From assembly GCF_001655055.1 (NCBI RefSeq), contig NZ_LXEW01000042.1, positions 62,001 to 126,000 on the forward strand: a stretch of 64,000 nt of DNA, in the 5' to 3' direction. The notes beneath the pieces are model-generated. The model ran no database searches and was not told where the DNA came from. It was given only the letters and a program-made list of their open reading frames with translations. The translations under genes and the position numbers were made by a program. The stretch is from Providencia heimbachae ATCC 35613. Its GTDB lineage: Bacteria; Pseudomonadota; Gammaproteobacteria; Enterobacterales; Enterobacteriaceae. Shown here piece by piece: positions 23,201-32,864 of the stretch; within the stretch, counting starts at the first letter, position 1, and every line of letters begins with the position of its first letter.

Positions 23201-23440
23201 CGATGACATATATACCAAGTTATCGATACCATTCATGTTCTGTTCGATAACTTGCGTTACTGTATTTTGTACCGTCGAGGCATCCGCTCCCGGGTAGTTA
23301 GCTGAGATAGAAACAGCCGGGGGCGCGATAGTCGGGTACTGAGCAACAGGTAACTGGATAATTGCCAACAGACCAGCAAGCATGGTGATAATCGCAATTA
23401 CCCACGCAAAAATTGGTCTTTCTATAAAAAACTTAGGCAT
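20282..23440 (-). CDS. acrB: RND multidrug efflux pump inner-membrane transporter AcrB
   Basis: Proton-driven trimeric pump that exports drugs, bile salts and dyes with AcrA and TolC. It has 1052 residues, close to the 1049 of E. coli. It begins [20 protein letters not shown] as the family does. Proton-relay residues are present: the adjacent aspartates in [16 protein letters not shown] in TM4, and the lysine in [16 protein letters not shown] in TM10. Two large periplasmic loops follow TM1 and TM7. It lies 15 bases downstream of acrA on the same strand and ends before a terminator, so it forms an acrAB operon controlled by the divergent acrR. No anomaly. Confidence 0.97.
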   Translation of the reverse strand: MPKFFIERPIFAWVIAIITMLAGLLAIIQLPVAQYPTIAPPAVSISANYPGADASTVQNTVTQVIEQNMNGIDNLVYMSSSSDSSGSASITLTFEAGTDGDIAQVQVQNKLQLAMPLLPQEVQQQGISVDKSTSSFLMVAGFVSNDGSMGQYDIADYVGSNIKDPLSRVNGVGETQLFGTQYAMRIWLKPEQLVKYNMTTTDVINAIKVQNNQVAAGQLGGSPSIENQRLNVSIIAQTRLNNVEEFSNILLRVNQDGSQVRIKDVAEVQLGAENYSTIARFNGMPAAGIGIKLATGANALDTSNNVRAALEEMKPFFPQGLEIVYPYDTTPFVKISINEVVKTLVEAIMLVVVVMYLFLQNIRATLIPTIAVPVVLLGTFAILSAFGYSINTLTMFAMVLAIGLLVDDAIVVVENVERVMQEEGLSPKEATKKSMGQIQGALVGIALVLSAVFIPMAFFGGATGAIYRQFSITIVSSMLLSVLVAMILTPALCATMLKPIEKGSHGTQKGFFGWFNRTFEKQAHHYTDSVSRMLNGTGRYLLIYLVLVAGMALMFVRLPSSFLPAEDQGVFLSMVQLPPGSTQEQTQAVLDEVNNYYHTKEKDNVESVFTVGGFSFAGQGQNMGLAFVVLKNWSERKGDENHVDAIVQRANIALSQKQEAMIYAFNLPAIVELGTADGFDFELVDKGGLGHEQLMQARNQLLGLAAQHPEILQGVRPNGQDDTSQYRIYIDQQKAQAQGVAISDINATLSSVFGGSYVNDFIDRGRVKKVYVQGDAESRMLPSDISNLYVRNNLGKMVPFSAFMDESQDPWKFGSPRLERYNGVPAMNIQGQAAPGKSTGDAMLMMEKLTTENLPTGIGYEWTGMSYQERLAGNQAPALYAISLIVVFLCLAALYESWSVPFSVMLVVPLGIIGALLFTSIRGLDNDVYFKVGLLTTIGLSAKNAILIVEFAKDLMEKEGKGLVEATLNAVKMRLRPILMTSLAFMLGVIPLVFSNGAGSASQNSVGTGVLGGMFAATSLAIFFVPVFFVVIRRRFSKKSEDVEHNHPPAAQ

Positions 23441-23455
23441 TAATCAGCCGCTCCC

Positions 23456-24643
23456 TTATTTAGACTTTTCTTCAGGTTTAGCCTGATTGTCTATGGATTG
23501 CGTTTCTAAGTTAGCTTCCTTAGGAACAACAACAACGCCAGGTTTGATTTTTTGTAGACCAATGACGACAACGCGATCACCTGCCTGCAACCCATCTGTT
23601 ACCAGCCATTTGTTGCCAATAGCTTGCGCTGCTTTAACTTGTCTGACTTCAATTTTGTTCTCAGCACCAACCACCATAACTTGTGAAGTACCTTGAGCTG
23701 TACGAGACAAGCCTTGCTGTGGAACTAAAATTGCTTGTTCAATCACACCATCTTCGAGAATAGCGCGAACAAACATGCCAGGAAGAAGCTCTTTGTCCGG
23801 GTTAGGGAAAACAGCTCTCATAGTGATTGAACCTGTTGTCTCATCAACAGTCACATCAGAGAATTCCAGTGTTCCTTTTTGAGTAAATTCTTGGCCATTG
23901 TTACTGATTAAGCTAACAGGGGCTTTACCGGCTTCTTTCTGTACAGCGCCTTTGGCTATCTCATTTTTCAGACGCAAAAAGTCTTCACTTGATTGAGTGA
24001 CATCTACATAGATAGGGTCGAGCTGCTGAACACGCATTAATTCAGTGGCTTGACCCGTAGAAACTAATGCACCTTCAGTGATATTAGATTTACCCGTACG
24101 GCCACTGATTGGTGCTGTTACTTTGGTATAGTTCAAGTTGATACGGGCACTTTCAACTGCGGCTTCAGCTGCTTTAACGGCAGCAAGTGCTTGAGCATAA
24201 GTTGAGGTGGCTTGGTCGTATTCTTGCTGACTTATATAGTTAGTCCCTAGCAGTGGTTTATAACGTTTAACGGTTAAACCGGCTAAATTCGCATTCGCTT
24301 GTGCTTTTGCTAGTTCTGCTTTCGCACTGTCAAAGGTGGCTTGGAAAGGTGCAGGATCAATCTGATACAAAGATGTCCCCGCCTCTACATCGCTACCTTC
24401 TTTATAGTTGCGTTTTAGTACAATCCCACTGACTTGTGGACGGACTTCAGCAACACGAAATGCGGATGTACGGCCTGGTAATTCGGTCTTAATAGTCAGA
24501 GGTTCAGCTTTAAGCGTAACAATTCCTACTTCAGGCGCCGGGCGTTCACCGCCACCTTTTTGGTCATCGTTACAACCTGATAAAACTAAGCCACCTGAAA
24601 GAACCAACAGAGCCAGAGGTAACACCCCTCTGTTTTTTCGCAT
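23456..24643 (-). CDS. acrA: Periplasmic adaptor (membrane fusion) lipoprotein AcrA
   Basis: Links AcrB to the TolC channel. It has 395 residues. The N-terminus is a lipoprotein signal with the lipobox LVLSGC, lipidated Cys24. Domains in order are the lipoyl halves flanking a long alpha hairpin (ALAAVKAAEAAVESARINLNY), the beta-barrel (TLEFSDVTVDETTGSITMRA) and the membrane-proximal domain (ILVPQQGLSRTAQGTSQVMVV). It is first gene of acrAB, and divergent from acrR with 134 bases between them, including an operator-like palindrome. Confidence 0.97.
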   Translation of the reverse strand: MRKNRGVLPLALLVLSGGLVLSGCNDDQKGGGERPAPEVGIVTLKAEPLTIKTELPGRTSAFRVAEVRPQVSGIVLKRNYKEGSDVEAGTSLYQIDPAPFQATFDSAKAELAKAQANANLAGLTVKRYKPLLGTNYISQQEYDQATSTYAQALAAVKAAEAAVESARINLNYTKVTAPISGRTGKSNITEGALVSTGQATELMRVQQLDPIYVDVTQSSEDFLRLKNEIAKGAVQKEAGKAPVSLISNNGQEFTQKGTLEFSDVTVDETTGSITMRAVFPNPDKELLPGMFVRAILEDGVIEQAILVPQQGLSRTAQGTSQVMVVGAENKIEVRQVKAAQAIGNKWLVTDGLQAGDRVVVIGLQKIKPGVVVVPKEANLETQSIDNQAKPEEKSK

Positions 24644-24730
24644 AAGTTAACCTCAATTAATCGACATGAGTTCGAAATAAAAATAAGAAAAATGGTAAAC
24701 AATAAGATTTATCACTATGCTATAGTACAA

Positions 24731-24748
24731 ACATACACTAATGTATGT
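24731..24748. promoter_or_regulatory. Candidate AcrR operator
   Basis: ACATACACTAATGTATGT is an 18-bp palindrome with one mismatched pair. It closely resembles the E. coli AcrR site, which has TACATACATT and ATGTATGTA half-sites. It lies between divergent acrA and acrR, 30 bases before the acrR ATG, as expected for autoregulation and acrAB repression. Confidence 0.8.
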
Positions 24749-24777
24749 AAATCAGCTTTCGATAGAAACGGGTCACA

Positions 24778-25410
24778 ATGGCACGAAAAACTAAACAACA
24801 GGCTGAAGAAACCCGTCAGGAAATACTAGATGCTGCGATCAAAACATTCTCTGAGCGGGGCGTTTCTGCCACATCACTAGCCGATATAGCAAATGCAGCG
24901 GGTGTAACCCGAGGTGCTATATACTGGCATTTCAAAAATAAAGTTGATCTTTTTTACCAAGCTTGTGAATTTGGTGATAATCAAATAGTACAAGCTGAAG
25001 AATATTATCGTTCTAAATATACCAACGATCCACTCTCAATACTAAGAGAATTACTAATTTTTATTTTAACGGATTTTATTGAAAATCCTAAAAATCGTGC
25101 ACTCATGGAGATTTTTTTCCTAAAATGCGAATTAGTGGGCGAAATGGCTGCATTAGTGGATTTCAAAAGAGCAAATTATGTTGCTAGCCAATATCGAATT
25201 ATTGAGATTTTACGTTCCTGTATTGATGTAGGACAACTTCCTGCAACTCTTAATATTGAATGCGCTGCTATAATGATCCGTTCGCTTATGTCTGGTTTGT
25301 TAGAAACATGGTTATTACAATCTGGAAGTTTTAATATAAACCAATATACCGTTACATTGGTTGATACACTGATTGAGACCTTAAAAAATAACGCGGCAAT
25401 ACGAATTTAA
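24778..25410 (+). CDS. acrR: TetR-family repressor of the acrAB efflux operon
   Basis: A 210-residue TetR-family protein that represses acrAB and itself and is released by bound drugs. The N-terminus MARKTKQQAEETRQEILDAA and helix-turn-helix GVSATSLADIANAAGVTRGAIYWHFKNK are near identical to E. coli AcrR. The C-terminal ligand-binding domain is less conserved, as is usual. It is divergent from acrA, with the operator-like palindrome between them. It is followed by ychN in the same direction after 31 bases. Confidence 0.95.
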   Translation: MARKTKQQAEETRQEILDAAIKTFSERGVSATSLADIANAAGVTRGAIYWHFKNKVDLFYQACEFGDNQIVQAEEYYRSKYTNDPLSILRELLIFILTDFIENPKNRALMEIFFLKCELVGEMAALVDFKRANYVASQYRIIEILRSCIDVGQLPATLNIECAAIMIRSLMSGLLETWLLQSGSFNINQYTVTLVDTLIETLKNNAAIRI

Positions 25411-25441
25411 GCAATTCAAATAGAATAAACGGGAGAGAAAT

Positions 25442-25795
25442 ATGTCATCCATTCTAATTATAGCCAACGGCGCACCTTATGGTAGCGAAACATTATTCAA
25501 TTCACTACGCTTAGCCATCACCATAAAAGAGCAACATCCTGAGACTGACTTAAAGGTTTTCTTAATGTCTGATGCGGTGAGTGCCGGAATTACGGCTCAA
25601 AAGCCAAAAGAAGGTTACAATTTGCAGCAGATGCTAGAGATTCTGACTGCTCAACAAGTGCCTGTTAAATTATGTAAAACCTGTACCGATGCGAGAGGGA
25701 TAAGTGATTTACCTCTTGTTGATGGTGTCGAAATCGGCACACTTGTTGAACTTGCAAATTGGACTCTTGAGGTTGAAAAAGTACTCACTTTCTAA
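25442..25795 (+). CDS. ychN: DsrE/F-like sulfur-relay family protein YchN
   Basis: A 117-residue protein of the DsrE/DsrF fold. The E. coli homologue forms a hexamer and its function is not settled. Family blocks ANGAPYGSETLFNSLRLAI, FLMSDAVSAG, the conserved cysteines in KLCKTCTDARGISDLPL, and VDGVEIGTLVELANWTL match along the whole length. GGGAGAGA just upstream supports the start. In E. coli ychN lies elsewhere and acrR is next to mscK, so its place here is a local rearrangement. Confidence 0.9.
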   Translation: MSSILIIANGAPYGSETLFNSLRLAITIKEQHPETDLKVFLMSDAVSAGITAQKPKEGYNLQQMLEILTAQQVPVKLCKTCTDARGISDLPLVDGVEIGTLVELANWTLEVEKVLTF

Positions 25796-25839
25796 TTATT
25801 TTACCAAATGGTTGAAAGAGAGATAATAGTAGAGTAAAT

Positions 25840-25883
25840 AATAGCGAAATGAGTGCTGATATTGGATCGTCAGCACTGCTATT
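25840..25883. other. Hairpin between ychN and mscK
   Basis: AGTGCTGA (25852-25859) pairs with TCAGCACT (25870-25877), and outer AATAGC with GCTATT extends the stem across an internal bulge. There is no T run, so it is more likely an mRNA structure or attenuating element than a classical terminator. Confidence 0.4.
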
Positions 25884-25912
25884 AACCATTAAACAGGGTT
25901 TAAAGATATCTC

Positions 25913-28900
25913 ATGAGCAAACATAAAAGAACATGGCTATATCCAGTTAGCGTTTTTTGGGCTTTCGTTATTATCCTGTTTTCATTTCACGTAACAGCAT
26001 TCGGCGCAAATAATCTTCCTAGCAAAAGCGATATTAACAGCGAACTCAATGCACTCAATAAAAAAAGTAATCTAACTGAAGAAGATAAACTTTCTATTGC
26101 TGATTTAGAAAAGTCTGTTGGGTTTTATGATGAGCTAGATAAGCTGCAACAAAAATCGGATGAACTGCAAAAAAAAATAAATCACTCCAGTGAAGAGTCA
26201 CGTGAAGCTATTCAAGGTCTGCAACAAATAAAAAATCATAGTGAAAGTTCAGAGATTAATTTTACTCACCGGATTGAAAACAGTAATCTTCAGCAATTAG
26301 AGTCAATATTGGCGTCTTATTTAGATAATTTACAGTCAGAGCAAAATGATCTGGCCACTTATAATAGTCAGCTTATCGGTTTACAAACTCAACCTGAAAG
26401 AGCTCAGGCGATGATGCTTGATAATGCAAGACGGTTGCAAGAAATTAGAAATGAATTAAATAGTACGTTAAATGACTCAGTAAAATTACGAGCAACCCAA
26501 ATTAATATGTTGCAAATAGAGCAATATTTATTACAACAACAAAATGAATTTCAAAAACGAATATTGCAAGCAAATACACAATTGCAAGATGTATTACAAA
26601 AGCAACGAGATTATACCGCAGCATATATTGCGCAACTCGAAAATCAGATTCAGGCCATTCAAGAAGCTATCAGCAATAAGCGTCTTAACGATTCACAATC
26701 GACAGTTCGAGAAGCTCAAAGCACCTCCACAACCGATATCGCAGTTCAACAAAACCCGATCATTCAAAAAGAAATAGAAATAAATAATCAACTCAGTAAT
26801 CGGTTAATTGAAGCCACGCAAGGTGGTAACAAAATGGTGCAAAATGGTATTCGGGTTAAAGCCTGGTTGGAGAGAGCAACACAATCAGAGCGTAATCTTA
26901 AAGAACAAATTAATGTATTACGTGGCAGCTTGCTATTATCTCGAATTTTATTTCAGCAACAAATAGACTTGCCGCCGGATATTCTAACCAAAAATCTTCC
27001 TGTGGTTATTGCCGATCTGCGACTAGAACAATTCGATATAAATCAACAGCGTGATGCGCTGTACCAAACTAATGATTATATAACTAATTTAGAAAAACAG
27101 CAGGCCGTTAAAGTTGGTGGAGAGCAAGATGGGGCGATGCAATTTTCGCCAGAAGATAAAGCCGCATTAGTTAAGTTATTAGATGTTCGTCGTGAACTGC
27201 TGGATGAGTTAAATTTTCAGTTAGGTGGGCAAATATCGCAAGCCATTAACTTGCAATTAGACCAAAACCAATTATTAAGCGTAGTCAGTTCTCTTGAAAA
27301 TACCTTAGCGCAGCAAATATTTTGGGTAAACAGTAACAAGCCAATGGACATCGAATGGTTGAAAGCTTTTCCAGAAGCGGCAACCTATCAGCTTAGTCAT
27401 ATGGATTTTGATTTTTCAGTGGCGAGCCTAAAAAAAGGGTTTTTAAATTCACTGTTAGTGACGATTCCACTACTTTTGGCTGCCTTAGTTTTTGTGTGGC
27501 TCAGTCGAAAAATTACGTTACGGTTACAAGATATTGACCAAAAATTATCCAGCTTGCGACAAGACAGCGTATTAAATACGCCTTTTGCATTATTACTGAC
27601 TCTGTTGCAAACGATCCCAATATCGCTGGTGGTTATTGCTATTGGTTATTGGTTCTTAAAAACGGGTAATACACAAGGTAGTTTTGTGTGGGATTATTGT
27701 ATTCAGCTAGCAATTTTTTGGACGTTATTTGAGCTGAGTTTCAGAGTGCTTAAGCCGCAAGGGATCGCAGAAAAACATTTTGGAATTGAGAAAGAAGCGG
27801 CGGCAAGAATGCGCCGTAGAATGTTGCGCTTGTCTGTGCCTTTGTTACCCCTCATTTATTTTTCAACTTATGGGATGATTAACCCACTTAAAGTGTCTGA
27901 AGATGTCATCGGGCAATTAATTGTCTCTATTTCATTATTATTGTTGTGTATTTTTACACTTCCTTTTTGTAAGCAGGTTTGGCAAGAAAAGGGCAGTCAT
28001 TTAACACGTTCAATTTTGATTACGTTACTGACTTTTTCACCATTAATACTGATTGGTTTGATGATCGCGGGTTACTATTATACGACATTACGTCTTGCTA
28101 ACCGCTGGCTAGACAGCTTGTATCTTCTGGTACTTTGGTATCTTGTTTATAACGTTTGTCTAAGAGGTTTAAGTCTTGGTGCAAGAAAATTAGCTTATAA
28201 ACGAGCCCTTGAACGCCGTGCAATGTTAAAACAAGAAGATGTTGAAAATGAGCCAATCACTGAGCCTCCGATGACGATTGAGTTAATTAGTCAGCAGTCG
28301 TTACGGCTCACAACTATGGTCTTGTTCATTGTTTTTGCACTAGCATTTTATGCGATTTGGTCTGATTTCATTACTATTTTTTCTTTCTTAGACAGCGTCA
28401 ATCTGTGGGGATATACCGCGACTTCAGCTGAGGGGGGCAATATCCTTCAGTACGTGACGTTAGCGAACTTAATTTTGGCGATGGTGATTATTATCGTCGC
28501 TTGGGTGATGACTCGAAATCTCCCTGGTTTATTGGAAGTCTTGGTATTATCACGCTTGAAATTGAGACAAGGTTCCACTTATGCCATTACGACCATGCTG
28601 ACCTATATTATTGTGGGTATTGGCGCGATAGCTTCACTTGGTATGATCGGGGTCACGTGGAATAAACTGCAGTGGTTAGCTGCGGCATTGACAGTGGGGC
28701 TAGGTTTTGGTTTACAAGAAATCTTTGCTAACTTTGTTTCCGGGATTATTTTACTGTTCGAAAGGCCGATCCGCATCGGGGATACTGTCACAATCGGTAC
28801 TTATTCAGGTACAGTAAGTAAAATTCGTATTCGTGCAACCACGATTGTGGATTTTGATCGCAAAGAAGTGATCATTCCGAATAAGGCTTTTGTCACGGAG

Positions 28901-29293
28901 CGGCTGATCAACTGGTCACTTTCCGATACGGTAACAAGGATCACCGTTGCGCTGGGTGTGGCGTATGGTTCTGATCTGGAAAAGGTTAAACAGGTGCTAC
29001 TCACTGCGGCAACATCCAATAGCAAAGTGATGACAGAGCCTGCGCCAGGCGCTTATTTTACAGGTTTTGGCGCCAGTACCTTAGATCATGAACTGCGTTT
29101 TTATGTTCGCCAGATAGGGGATCGCGGTACAACTAGTGATGAAGTGAATAGAGCGATTGATAAACTATGTCGAGAAAACGATATTAATATTGCCTTTAAT
29201 CAGCTAGAAGTCCATTTGCATAATAGCAAAGGGGATGAGCTTCAGGAGGTTAAGCGTTCTCCTAATGAAAATGATGATAAAACGGCTAATTAG
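25913..29293 (+). CDS. mscK: Potassium-dependent mechanosensitive channel MscK (KefA)
   Basis: A large MscS-superfamily channel that opens under membrane tension to release solutes. It has 1126 residues against about 1120 in E. coli. It starts with a signal peptide (about residues 1-31, ending TAFGA), then a long periplasmic coiled-coil region to about residue 500, then about eleven membrane segments. The C-terminus is the MscS pore: GLGFGLQEIFANFVSGIILLFERPIRIGDTV, with KIRIRATTIVDFDRKEVIIPN in the beta domain. The tail HLHNSKGDELQEVKR matches E. coli. It overlaps nothing and is followed by convergent rsmS. Confidence 0.96.
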   Translation: MSKHKRTWLYPVSVFWAFVIILFSFHVTAFGANNLPSKSDINSELNALNKKSNLTEEDKLSIADLEKSVGFYDELDKLQQKSDELQKKINHSSEESREAIQGLQQIKNHSESSEINFTHRIENSNLQQLESILASYLDNLQSEQNDLATYNSQLIGLQTQPERAQAMMLDNARRLQEIRNELNSTLNDSVKLRATQINMLQIEQYLLQQQNEFQKRILQANTQLQDVLQKQRDYTAAYIAQLENQIQAIQEAISNKRLNDSQSTVREAQSTSTTDIAVQQNPIIQKEIEINNQLSNRLIEATQGGNKMVQNGIRVKAWLERATQSERNLKEQINVLRGSLLLSRILFQQQIDLPPDILTKNLPVVIADLRLEQFDINQQRDALYQTNDYITNLEKQQAVKVGGEQDGAMQFSPEDKAALVKLLDVRRELLDELNFQLGGQISQAINLQLDQNQLLSVVSSLENTLAQQIFWVNSNKPMDIEWLKAFPEAATYQLSHMDFDFSVASLKKGFLNSLLVTIPLLLAALVFVWLSRKITLRLQDIDQKLSSLRQDSVLNTPFALLLTLLQTIPISLVVIAIGYWFLKTGNTQGSFVWDYCIQLAIFWTLFELSFRVLKPQGIAEKHFGIEKEAAARMRRRMLRLSVPLLPLIYFSTYGMINPLKVSEDVIGQLIVSISLLLLCIFTLPFCKQVWQEKGSHLTRSILITLLTFSPLILIGLMIAGYYYTTLRLANRWLDSLYLLVLWYLVYNVCLRGLSLGARKLAYKRALERRAMLKQEDVENEPITEPPMTIELISQQSLRLTTMVLFIVFALAFYAIWSDFITIFSFLDSVNLWGYTATSAEGGNILQYVTLANLILAMVIIIVAWVMTRNLPGLLEVLVLSRLKLRQGSTYAITTMLTYIIVGIGAIASLGMIGVTWNKLQWLAAALTVGLGFGLQEIFANFVSGIILLFERPIRIGDTVTIGTYSGTVSKIRIRATTIVDFDRKEVIIPNKAFVTERLINWSLSDTVTRITVALGVAYGSDLEKVKQVLLTAATSNSKVMTEPAPGAYFTGFGASTLDHELRFYVRQIGDRGTTSDEVNRAIDKLCRENDINIAFNQLEVHLHNSKGDELQEVKRSPNENDDKTAN

Positions 29294-29316
29294 TCGGTTA
29301 GATTAATCTTCGCAAC

Positions 29317-29478
29317 TCATTGCGTTGAGCCTTGGGTTGCTTGTTTGCTCAAGTAATCGCTTTTTACAATATCAAGTGCTTTAAGTACGACGTCTGTTTC
29401 GATATTTGATGATTCTAATAGGTAGATGAGATCAACCGCTAATTGCGTTTCTTTAGGTGCATCCTTTAGTAAGTCCAT
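29317..29478 (-). CDS. rsmS: Pleiotropic regulatory protein RsmS (YbaM)
   Basis: A 53-residue protein read as MDLLKDAPKETQLAVDLIYL and ending YLSKQATQGSTQ. It matches E. coli YbaM, also 53 residues, including LAVDLIxLLE and VLKALDIVKSDY. In soft-rot enterobacteria the homologue RsmS affects the RsmA regulatory pathway; in this organism its role is unknown. It lies 32 bases downstream of priC on the same strand, the same pairing as in E. coli, so the two are probably cotranscribed. Confidence 0.9.
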   Translation of the reverse strand: MDLLKDAPKETQLAVDLIYLLESSNIETDVVLKALDIVKSDYLSKQATQGSTQ

Positions 29479-29510
29479 GCGTTTTCCTTTTTGCAGGTCG
29501 CTAACATTAT

Positions 29511-30059
29511 TTATTCTAAAAATTGGTTTTCCTGATGTTCAATGGCTTTTTCGATACGTAAAAGTGCTTGTCTGCAACGATATAAACGCCCCGCTAAAAT
29601 CGCAAGATCTTTTTGACATTGATGACGCTGAGTGTGGTCGGCGAGTTGATTTAGGTGTAATTCTTTTTCATCAATCATACCTTGTAAGCGACGTTCAAAG
29701 TCTTGATGTTGTGATAAACGTTCATATAAATCAATCTGTTCCTTTTTCTTGCTGAATGAGGTTTCTTTTTCACGTAATGATTGGGTTGATATTTCGCGTG
29801 AAATTGCCTGTATTTGATGCACAATTTTTTCGGTTAAAAAATTGACTTGCTGAGGGTGATTTAATGAAACACTATGACAAAGTTGTTGATAAAGTTTGTT
29901 TAATTCATTTTGGCAATCGCCAAGGCGAGCAGATTTACGGCTAAACAGTTGCACATCAAAACGAGAATGTGAAAATTCTTGGTCTTTAATTGGCTCAATC
30001 CGTGTTTCTAGGGAGTCAATTTGCGTTTTTAACGCATCCAAAAGCGCTTGTGTTTTCAT
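29511..30059 (-). CDS. priC: Primosomal replication protein PriC
   Basis: Helps reload DnaB helicase at stalled forks through the PriC restart pathway and binds SSB. It has 182 residues against 175. The start MKTQALLDALKTQIDSLETR aligns with E. coli MKTALLLEKLEGQLATLRQR, so an upstream in-frame extension of 14 residues is left out. Conserved blocks are FDVQLF, SLREKE and HQDFERRLQGMI, and the protein is highly helical. The family is weakly conserved, and position between mscK/rsmS and apt supports the call. The ybaN gene that follows priC in E. coli is not here. Confidence 0.9.
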   Translation of the reverse strand: MKTQALLDALKTQIDSLETRIEPIKDQEFSHSRFDVQLFSRKSARLGDCQNELNKLYQQLCHSVSLNHPQQVNFLTEKIVHQIQAISREISTQSLREKETSFSKKKEQIDLYERLSQHQDFERRLQGMIDEKELHLNQLADHTQRHQCQKDLAILAGRLYRCRQALLRIEKAIEHQENQFLE

Positions 30060-30201
30060 TTTTGTTCTCAATAAGTAGGAAAAAGAGCGGAATATTGACA
30101 TCCAACAAGAAAACTCACTGGAAATAGACGGCTTCTTATTGCAATTTTATGGTACTTTACATAGATTCTAACCTTTCGTGTTTACTATATTGGCTTTTAT
30201 T

Positions 30202-30753
30202 ATGACCGCTAAAGAGCAACAACTGCAATTGATTAAAGAAAGTATCGCAGCTATTCCTGATTATCCGAAGGAAGGTGTGCTATTTCGTGATATTACGACT
30301 TTGTTAAACAATCCTGCCGCATACAAAGCAACGATTGATCTGTTAGTTGAGCATTACCAAAACAAAGGGATCACTAAGATTGTAGGGACTGAAGCCCGAG
30401 GTTTTCTATTCGGTGCGCCAGTGGCATTACGTTTAGATGTGGGTTTTGTGCCTGTTCGTAAAAAAGGGAAACTCCCACGTGAAGTTCTCAGCATGACTTA
30501 CGATCTTGAGTACGGTACGGATACGCTCGAGATCCACAAAGACAGCATCACCGCAGAAGATAACGTTTTGGTTGTCGATGATCTACTGGCAACTGGTGGG
30601 ACTGTTGAAGCGACAGTAAAAATGATCAAACAATTAGGTGCAAATGTTGTGGAAGCCGCATTTATCATTAGCTTGCCTGACTTAGGTGGCGTTGAACGCT
30701 TGCAAAAAGAAGGCATCTCATCCTATAGCCTAATTGAATTTCCTGGTCATTGA
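30202..30753 (+). CDS. apt: Adenine phosphoribosyltransferase
   Basis: Salvages adenine to AMP using PRPP. It has 183 residues, as in E. coli. It has [18 protein letters not shown], the substrate block [15 protein letters not shown] and the PRPP-binding motif [13 protein letters not shown]. The ATG at 30202 is chosen by alignment with E. coli MTATAQQLEY; a GTG at 30178 would add eight unconserved residues. Neither start has an obvious ribosome-binding site. It precedes dnaX as in E. coli. Confidence 0.96.
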   Translation: MTAKEQQLQLIKESIAAIPDYPKEGVLFRDITTLLNNPAAYKATIDLLVEHYQNKGITKIVGTEARGFLFGAPVALRLDVGFVPVRKKGKLPREVLSMTYDLEYGTDTLEIHKDSITAEDNVLVVDDLLATGGTVEATVKMIKQLGANVVEAAFIISLPDLGGVERLQKEGISSYSLIEFPGH

Positions 30754-30871
30754 TTTTTAAAAACTCCCCACAATTTTCCTGACTATTTTTATCACAGTCT
30801 CGCCGTAGAGGTTGAGGCTGTGGTAGCATGGTACTATTATTAATGCACCCTGTTTAATTACTGTGGAATCC

Positions 30872-32815
30872 ATGAGCTATCAGGTACTTGCCCGTAAATG
30901 GCGCCCCCAAAAATTTTCAGACGTTGTTGGCCAGCAGCATGTCTTGACCGCACTTGCGAATGGGCTGGAGCATCAGCGGCTTCATCACGCCTATCTTTTC
31001 TCGGGTACTCGCGGTGTAGGTAAAACCACAATTGCCCGTTTATTTGCGAAGGGTCTCAACTGCGAAGCCGGTATTACCGCCACCCCTTGCGGTAAATGTG
31101 CTAACTGCCTAGAAATCGAACAAGGTCGCTTTGTTGATTTAATCGAAATTGATGCAGCGTCTCGAACGAAAGTTGAAGACACGCGTGAATTACTTGATAA
31201 CGTACAATACGCACCTGCGAGAGGGCGGTTTAAAGTCTATTTGATTGATGAAGTGCATATGCTTTCTCGTCATAGCTTTAATGCGTTATTGAAAACCCTT
31301 GAAGAACCACCAGAGCATGTGAAATTCTTACTTGCGACGACGGACCCACAAAAACTGCCTGTGACGATACTGTCTCGCTGCCTGCAATTTCATCTTAAAG
31401 CTTTGGATGTGACGCAAATCAGCGAGCAACTTGAGCTTATTCTCAATGCTGAAAATATTGAACATGATCAACGTGCGCGCCAGCTTATTGCTCGGGCTGC
31501 CGATGGCAGCTTACGTGATGCATTAAGTTTAACTGACCAAGCTATTGCGATGGGTGAAGGTAAAGTCACTGCGGATATCGTGAGCCAAATGCTGGGAACG
31601 CTAGATGATGAGCAGCCTTTAGCCATTATCGAAGCATTAGTTCGTGCCGATGGTGCTGGAGTGATGACGCAAGTTCAACAAGCTGCATCTCGGGGAGCTG
31701 ACTGGGAAAATTTATTAGTTGAGATTTTATCTTTACTCCATCGCATTGCGATGATCCAGCTTTTGCCCGCAGAACAAGAAACGGACCCGTCATCGACTGA
31801 AGGTCGTTTAAGGCAAGTTGCGAGGGTTATCTCTCCCGCAGATTTACAACTTTTTTATCAAACCTTACTGGTGGGAAGAAAAGAGCTACCATTCGCGCCA
31901 GAAAGGCGCATGGGAATTGAAATGGCATTGCTACGCGCATTGGCCTTCCATCCTAAAAGTGTGATAGCTGAAATTGAAGTACCACCAAAATTGGTTCAAA
32001 GCGTACCAAATCAAGTAATACAGCCAGAAATACCCGCTGTAACCAACCGGCCTGTAACTCAGCGAATCAGTCCTGAAAACCTGCCGGAAAATAGCCCGAC
32101 CTTGCAATTGTTAAAAGCGCGGCAGGCGCTACAAGTTCCTCAAAATGAGGATCCTGACTCAAAAAAGAATAAACCGGCGATGCCTGAAAAGGCTAAGCCG
32201 GCGGCATCAGCACTAGAAAGGCTGGCCGCGGTGACCAGCAAGCATCAACAAAATATTGCGAATAAAGCCTCGGGAACAGTAAAGCCAGAAAAACCAAAGC
32301 AGTATCAGTGGCGATCGCAAAATGAAGAAGTCATTGAACCCAAAAATACGATAACGACACCAACAGAAATTAAAGAAGCGTTAGAGTATGAAAAAACCCC
32401 GGAGCTGGCAGTTAAAATTATTGAAGAATCCCGAGAGCGAGATAGTTGGTCTGGCGAAATTGCGCAATTAAATATTCCTAAGCTGGTTGAACAATTGGCT
32501 TTGAATTCATATAAAGAAGAAATAGACGAGTCGCAAATTGTTTTACATCTGCGATCTGTTCAGCGCCATCTTGATAAGCCAAGCGCTCATCAAGCACTGC
32601 AAGAGGCATTAAGCCAGCATTATGGTCGCACTCTTGAACTGAAAATCGTTCAAGATGATAATATAGCGGTCAAAACACCGCTTGAATGGCGACAGGCAAT
32701 TTATGAAGAAAAGCTGGCGCAAGCTCGTCAGTCCATTATTGCGGATAAAACAATTCAGAAGCTGCGCACCATGTTTGATGCTCAGCTTGATGAAGAAAGT
32801 ATTCGCCCCGTTTAA
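30872..32815 (+). CDS. dnaX: DNA polymerase III clamp-loader subunits tau and gamma
   Basis: AAA+ clamp-loader ATPase. Full-length tau (647 residues) also binds DnaB and the polymerase core. Walker A is GTRGVGKTTIARLFAKG, zinc ligands are in CGKCANCLEIEQGRF, and the Walker B/sensor region has LIDEVHMLSRHSFNALLKTLEEPP. From about residue 375 there is a variable linker, and then the tau-specific C-terminus KLVEQLALNSYKEE to ESIRPV. The start MSYQVLARKWRPQ at 30872 follows TGGAATCC; an ATG nine bases earlier is less conserved. A programmed -1 frameshift signal at 32147-32201 should also make a 433-residue gamma form. It is followed by ybaB and recR. Confidence 0.97.
   Translation: MSYQVLARKWRPQKFSDVVGQQHVLTALANGLEHQRLHHAYLFSGTRGVGKTTIARLFAKGLNCEAGITATPCGKCANCLEIEQGRFVDLIEIDAASRTKVEDTRELLDNVQYAPARGRFKVYLIDEVHMLSRHSFNALLKTLEEPPEHVKFLLATTDPQKLPVTILSRCLQFHLKALDVTQISEQLELILNAENIEHDQRARQLIARAADGSLRDALSLTDQAIAMGEGKVTADIVSQMLGTLDDEQPLAIIEALVRADGAGVMTQVQQAASRGADWENLLVEILSLLHRIAMIQLLPAEQETDPSSTEGRLRQVARVISPADLQLFYQTLLVGRKELPFAPERRMGIEMALLRALAFHPKSVIAEIEVPPKLVQSVPNQVIQPEIPAVTNRPVTQRISPENLPENSPTLQLLKARQALQVPQNEDPDSKKNKPAMPEKAKPAASALERLAAVTSKHQQNIANKASGTVKPEKPKQYQWRSQNEEVIEPKNTITTPTEIKEALEYEKTPELAVKIIEESRERDSWSGEIAQLNIPKLVEQLALNSYKEEIDESQIVLHLRSVQRHLDKPSAHQALQEALSQHYGRTLELKIVQDDNIAVKTPLEWRQAIYEEKLAQARQSIIADKTIQKLRTMFDAQLDEESIRPV
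32147..32201 (+). promoter_or_regulatory. Programmed -1 ribosomal frameshift signal in dnaX
   Basis: All three elements known from E. coli dnaX are present. An internal Shine-Dalgarno-like GAGGA lies at 32147-32151. The slippery heptamer A AAA AAG is at 32161-32167 in the correct phase (codons 431-432 are AAA AAG). Six bases later a stem-loop has outer pairs CCGGC 32174-32178 with GCCGG 32197-32201 and inner pairs GCCT 32182-32185 with AGGC 32190-32193, closed by a GAAA tetraloop. After slippage the next codons are GAA TAA (32167-32172), so gamma ends Lys-Lys-Glu. Confidence 0.9.
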
Positions 32816-32864
32816 CGCGACAGTCGATAGATTTAAGCTGTGGCCTCAGTTGTGAGAGAAAATT

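Noticed and set aside
29426-29755. A 109-codon plus-strand open frame across rsmS and priC
   Set aside because: It is antisense to the real rsmS and priC genes, which match E. coli along their length.
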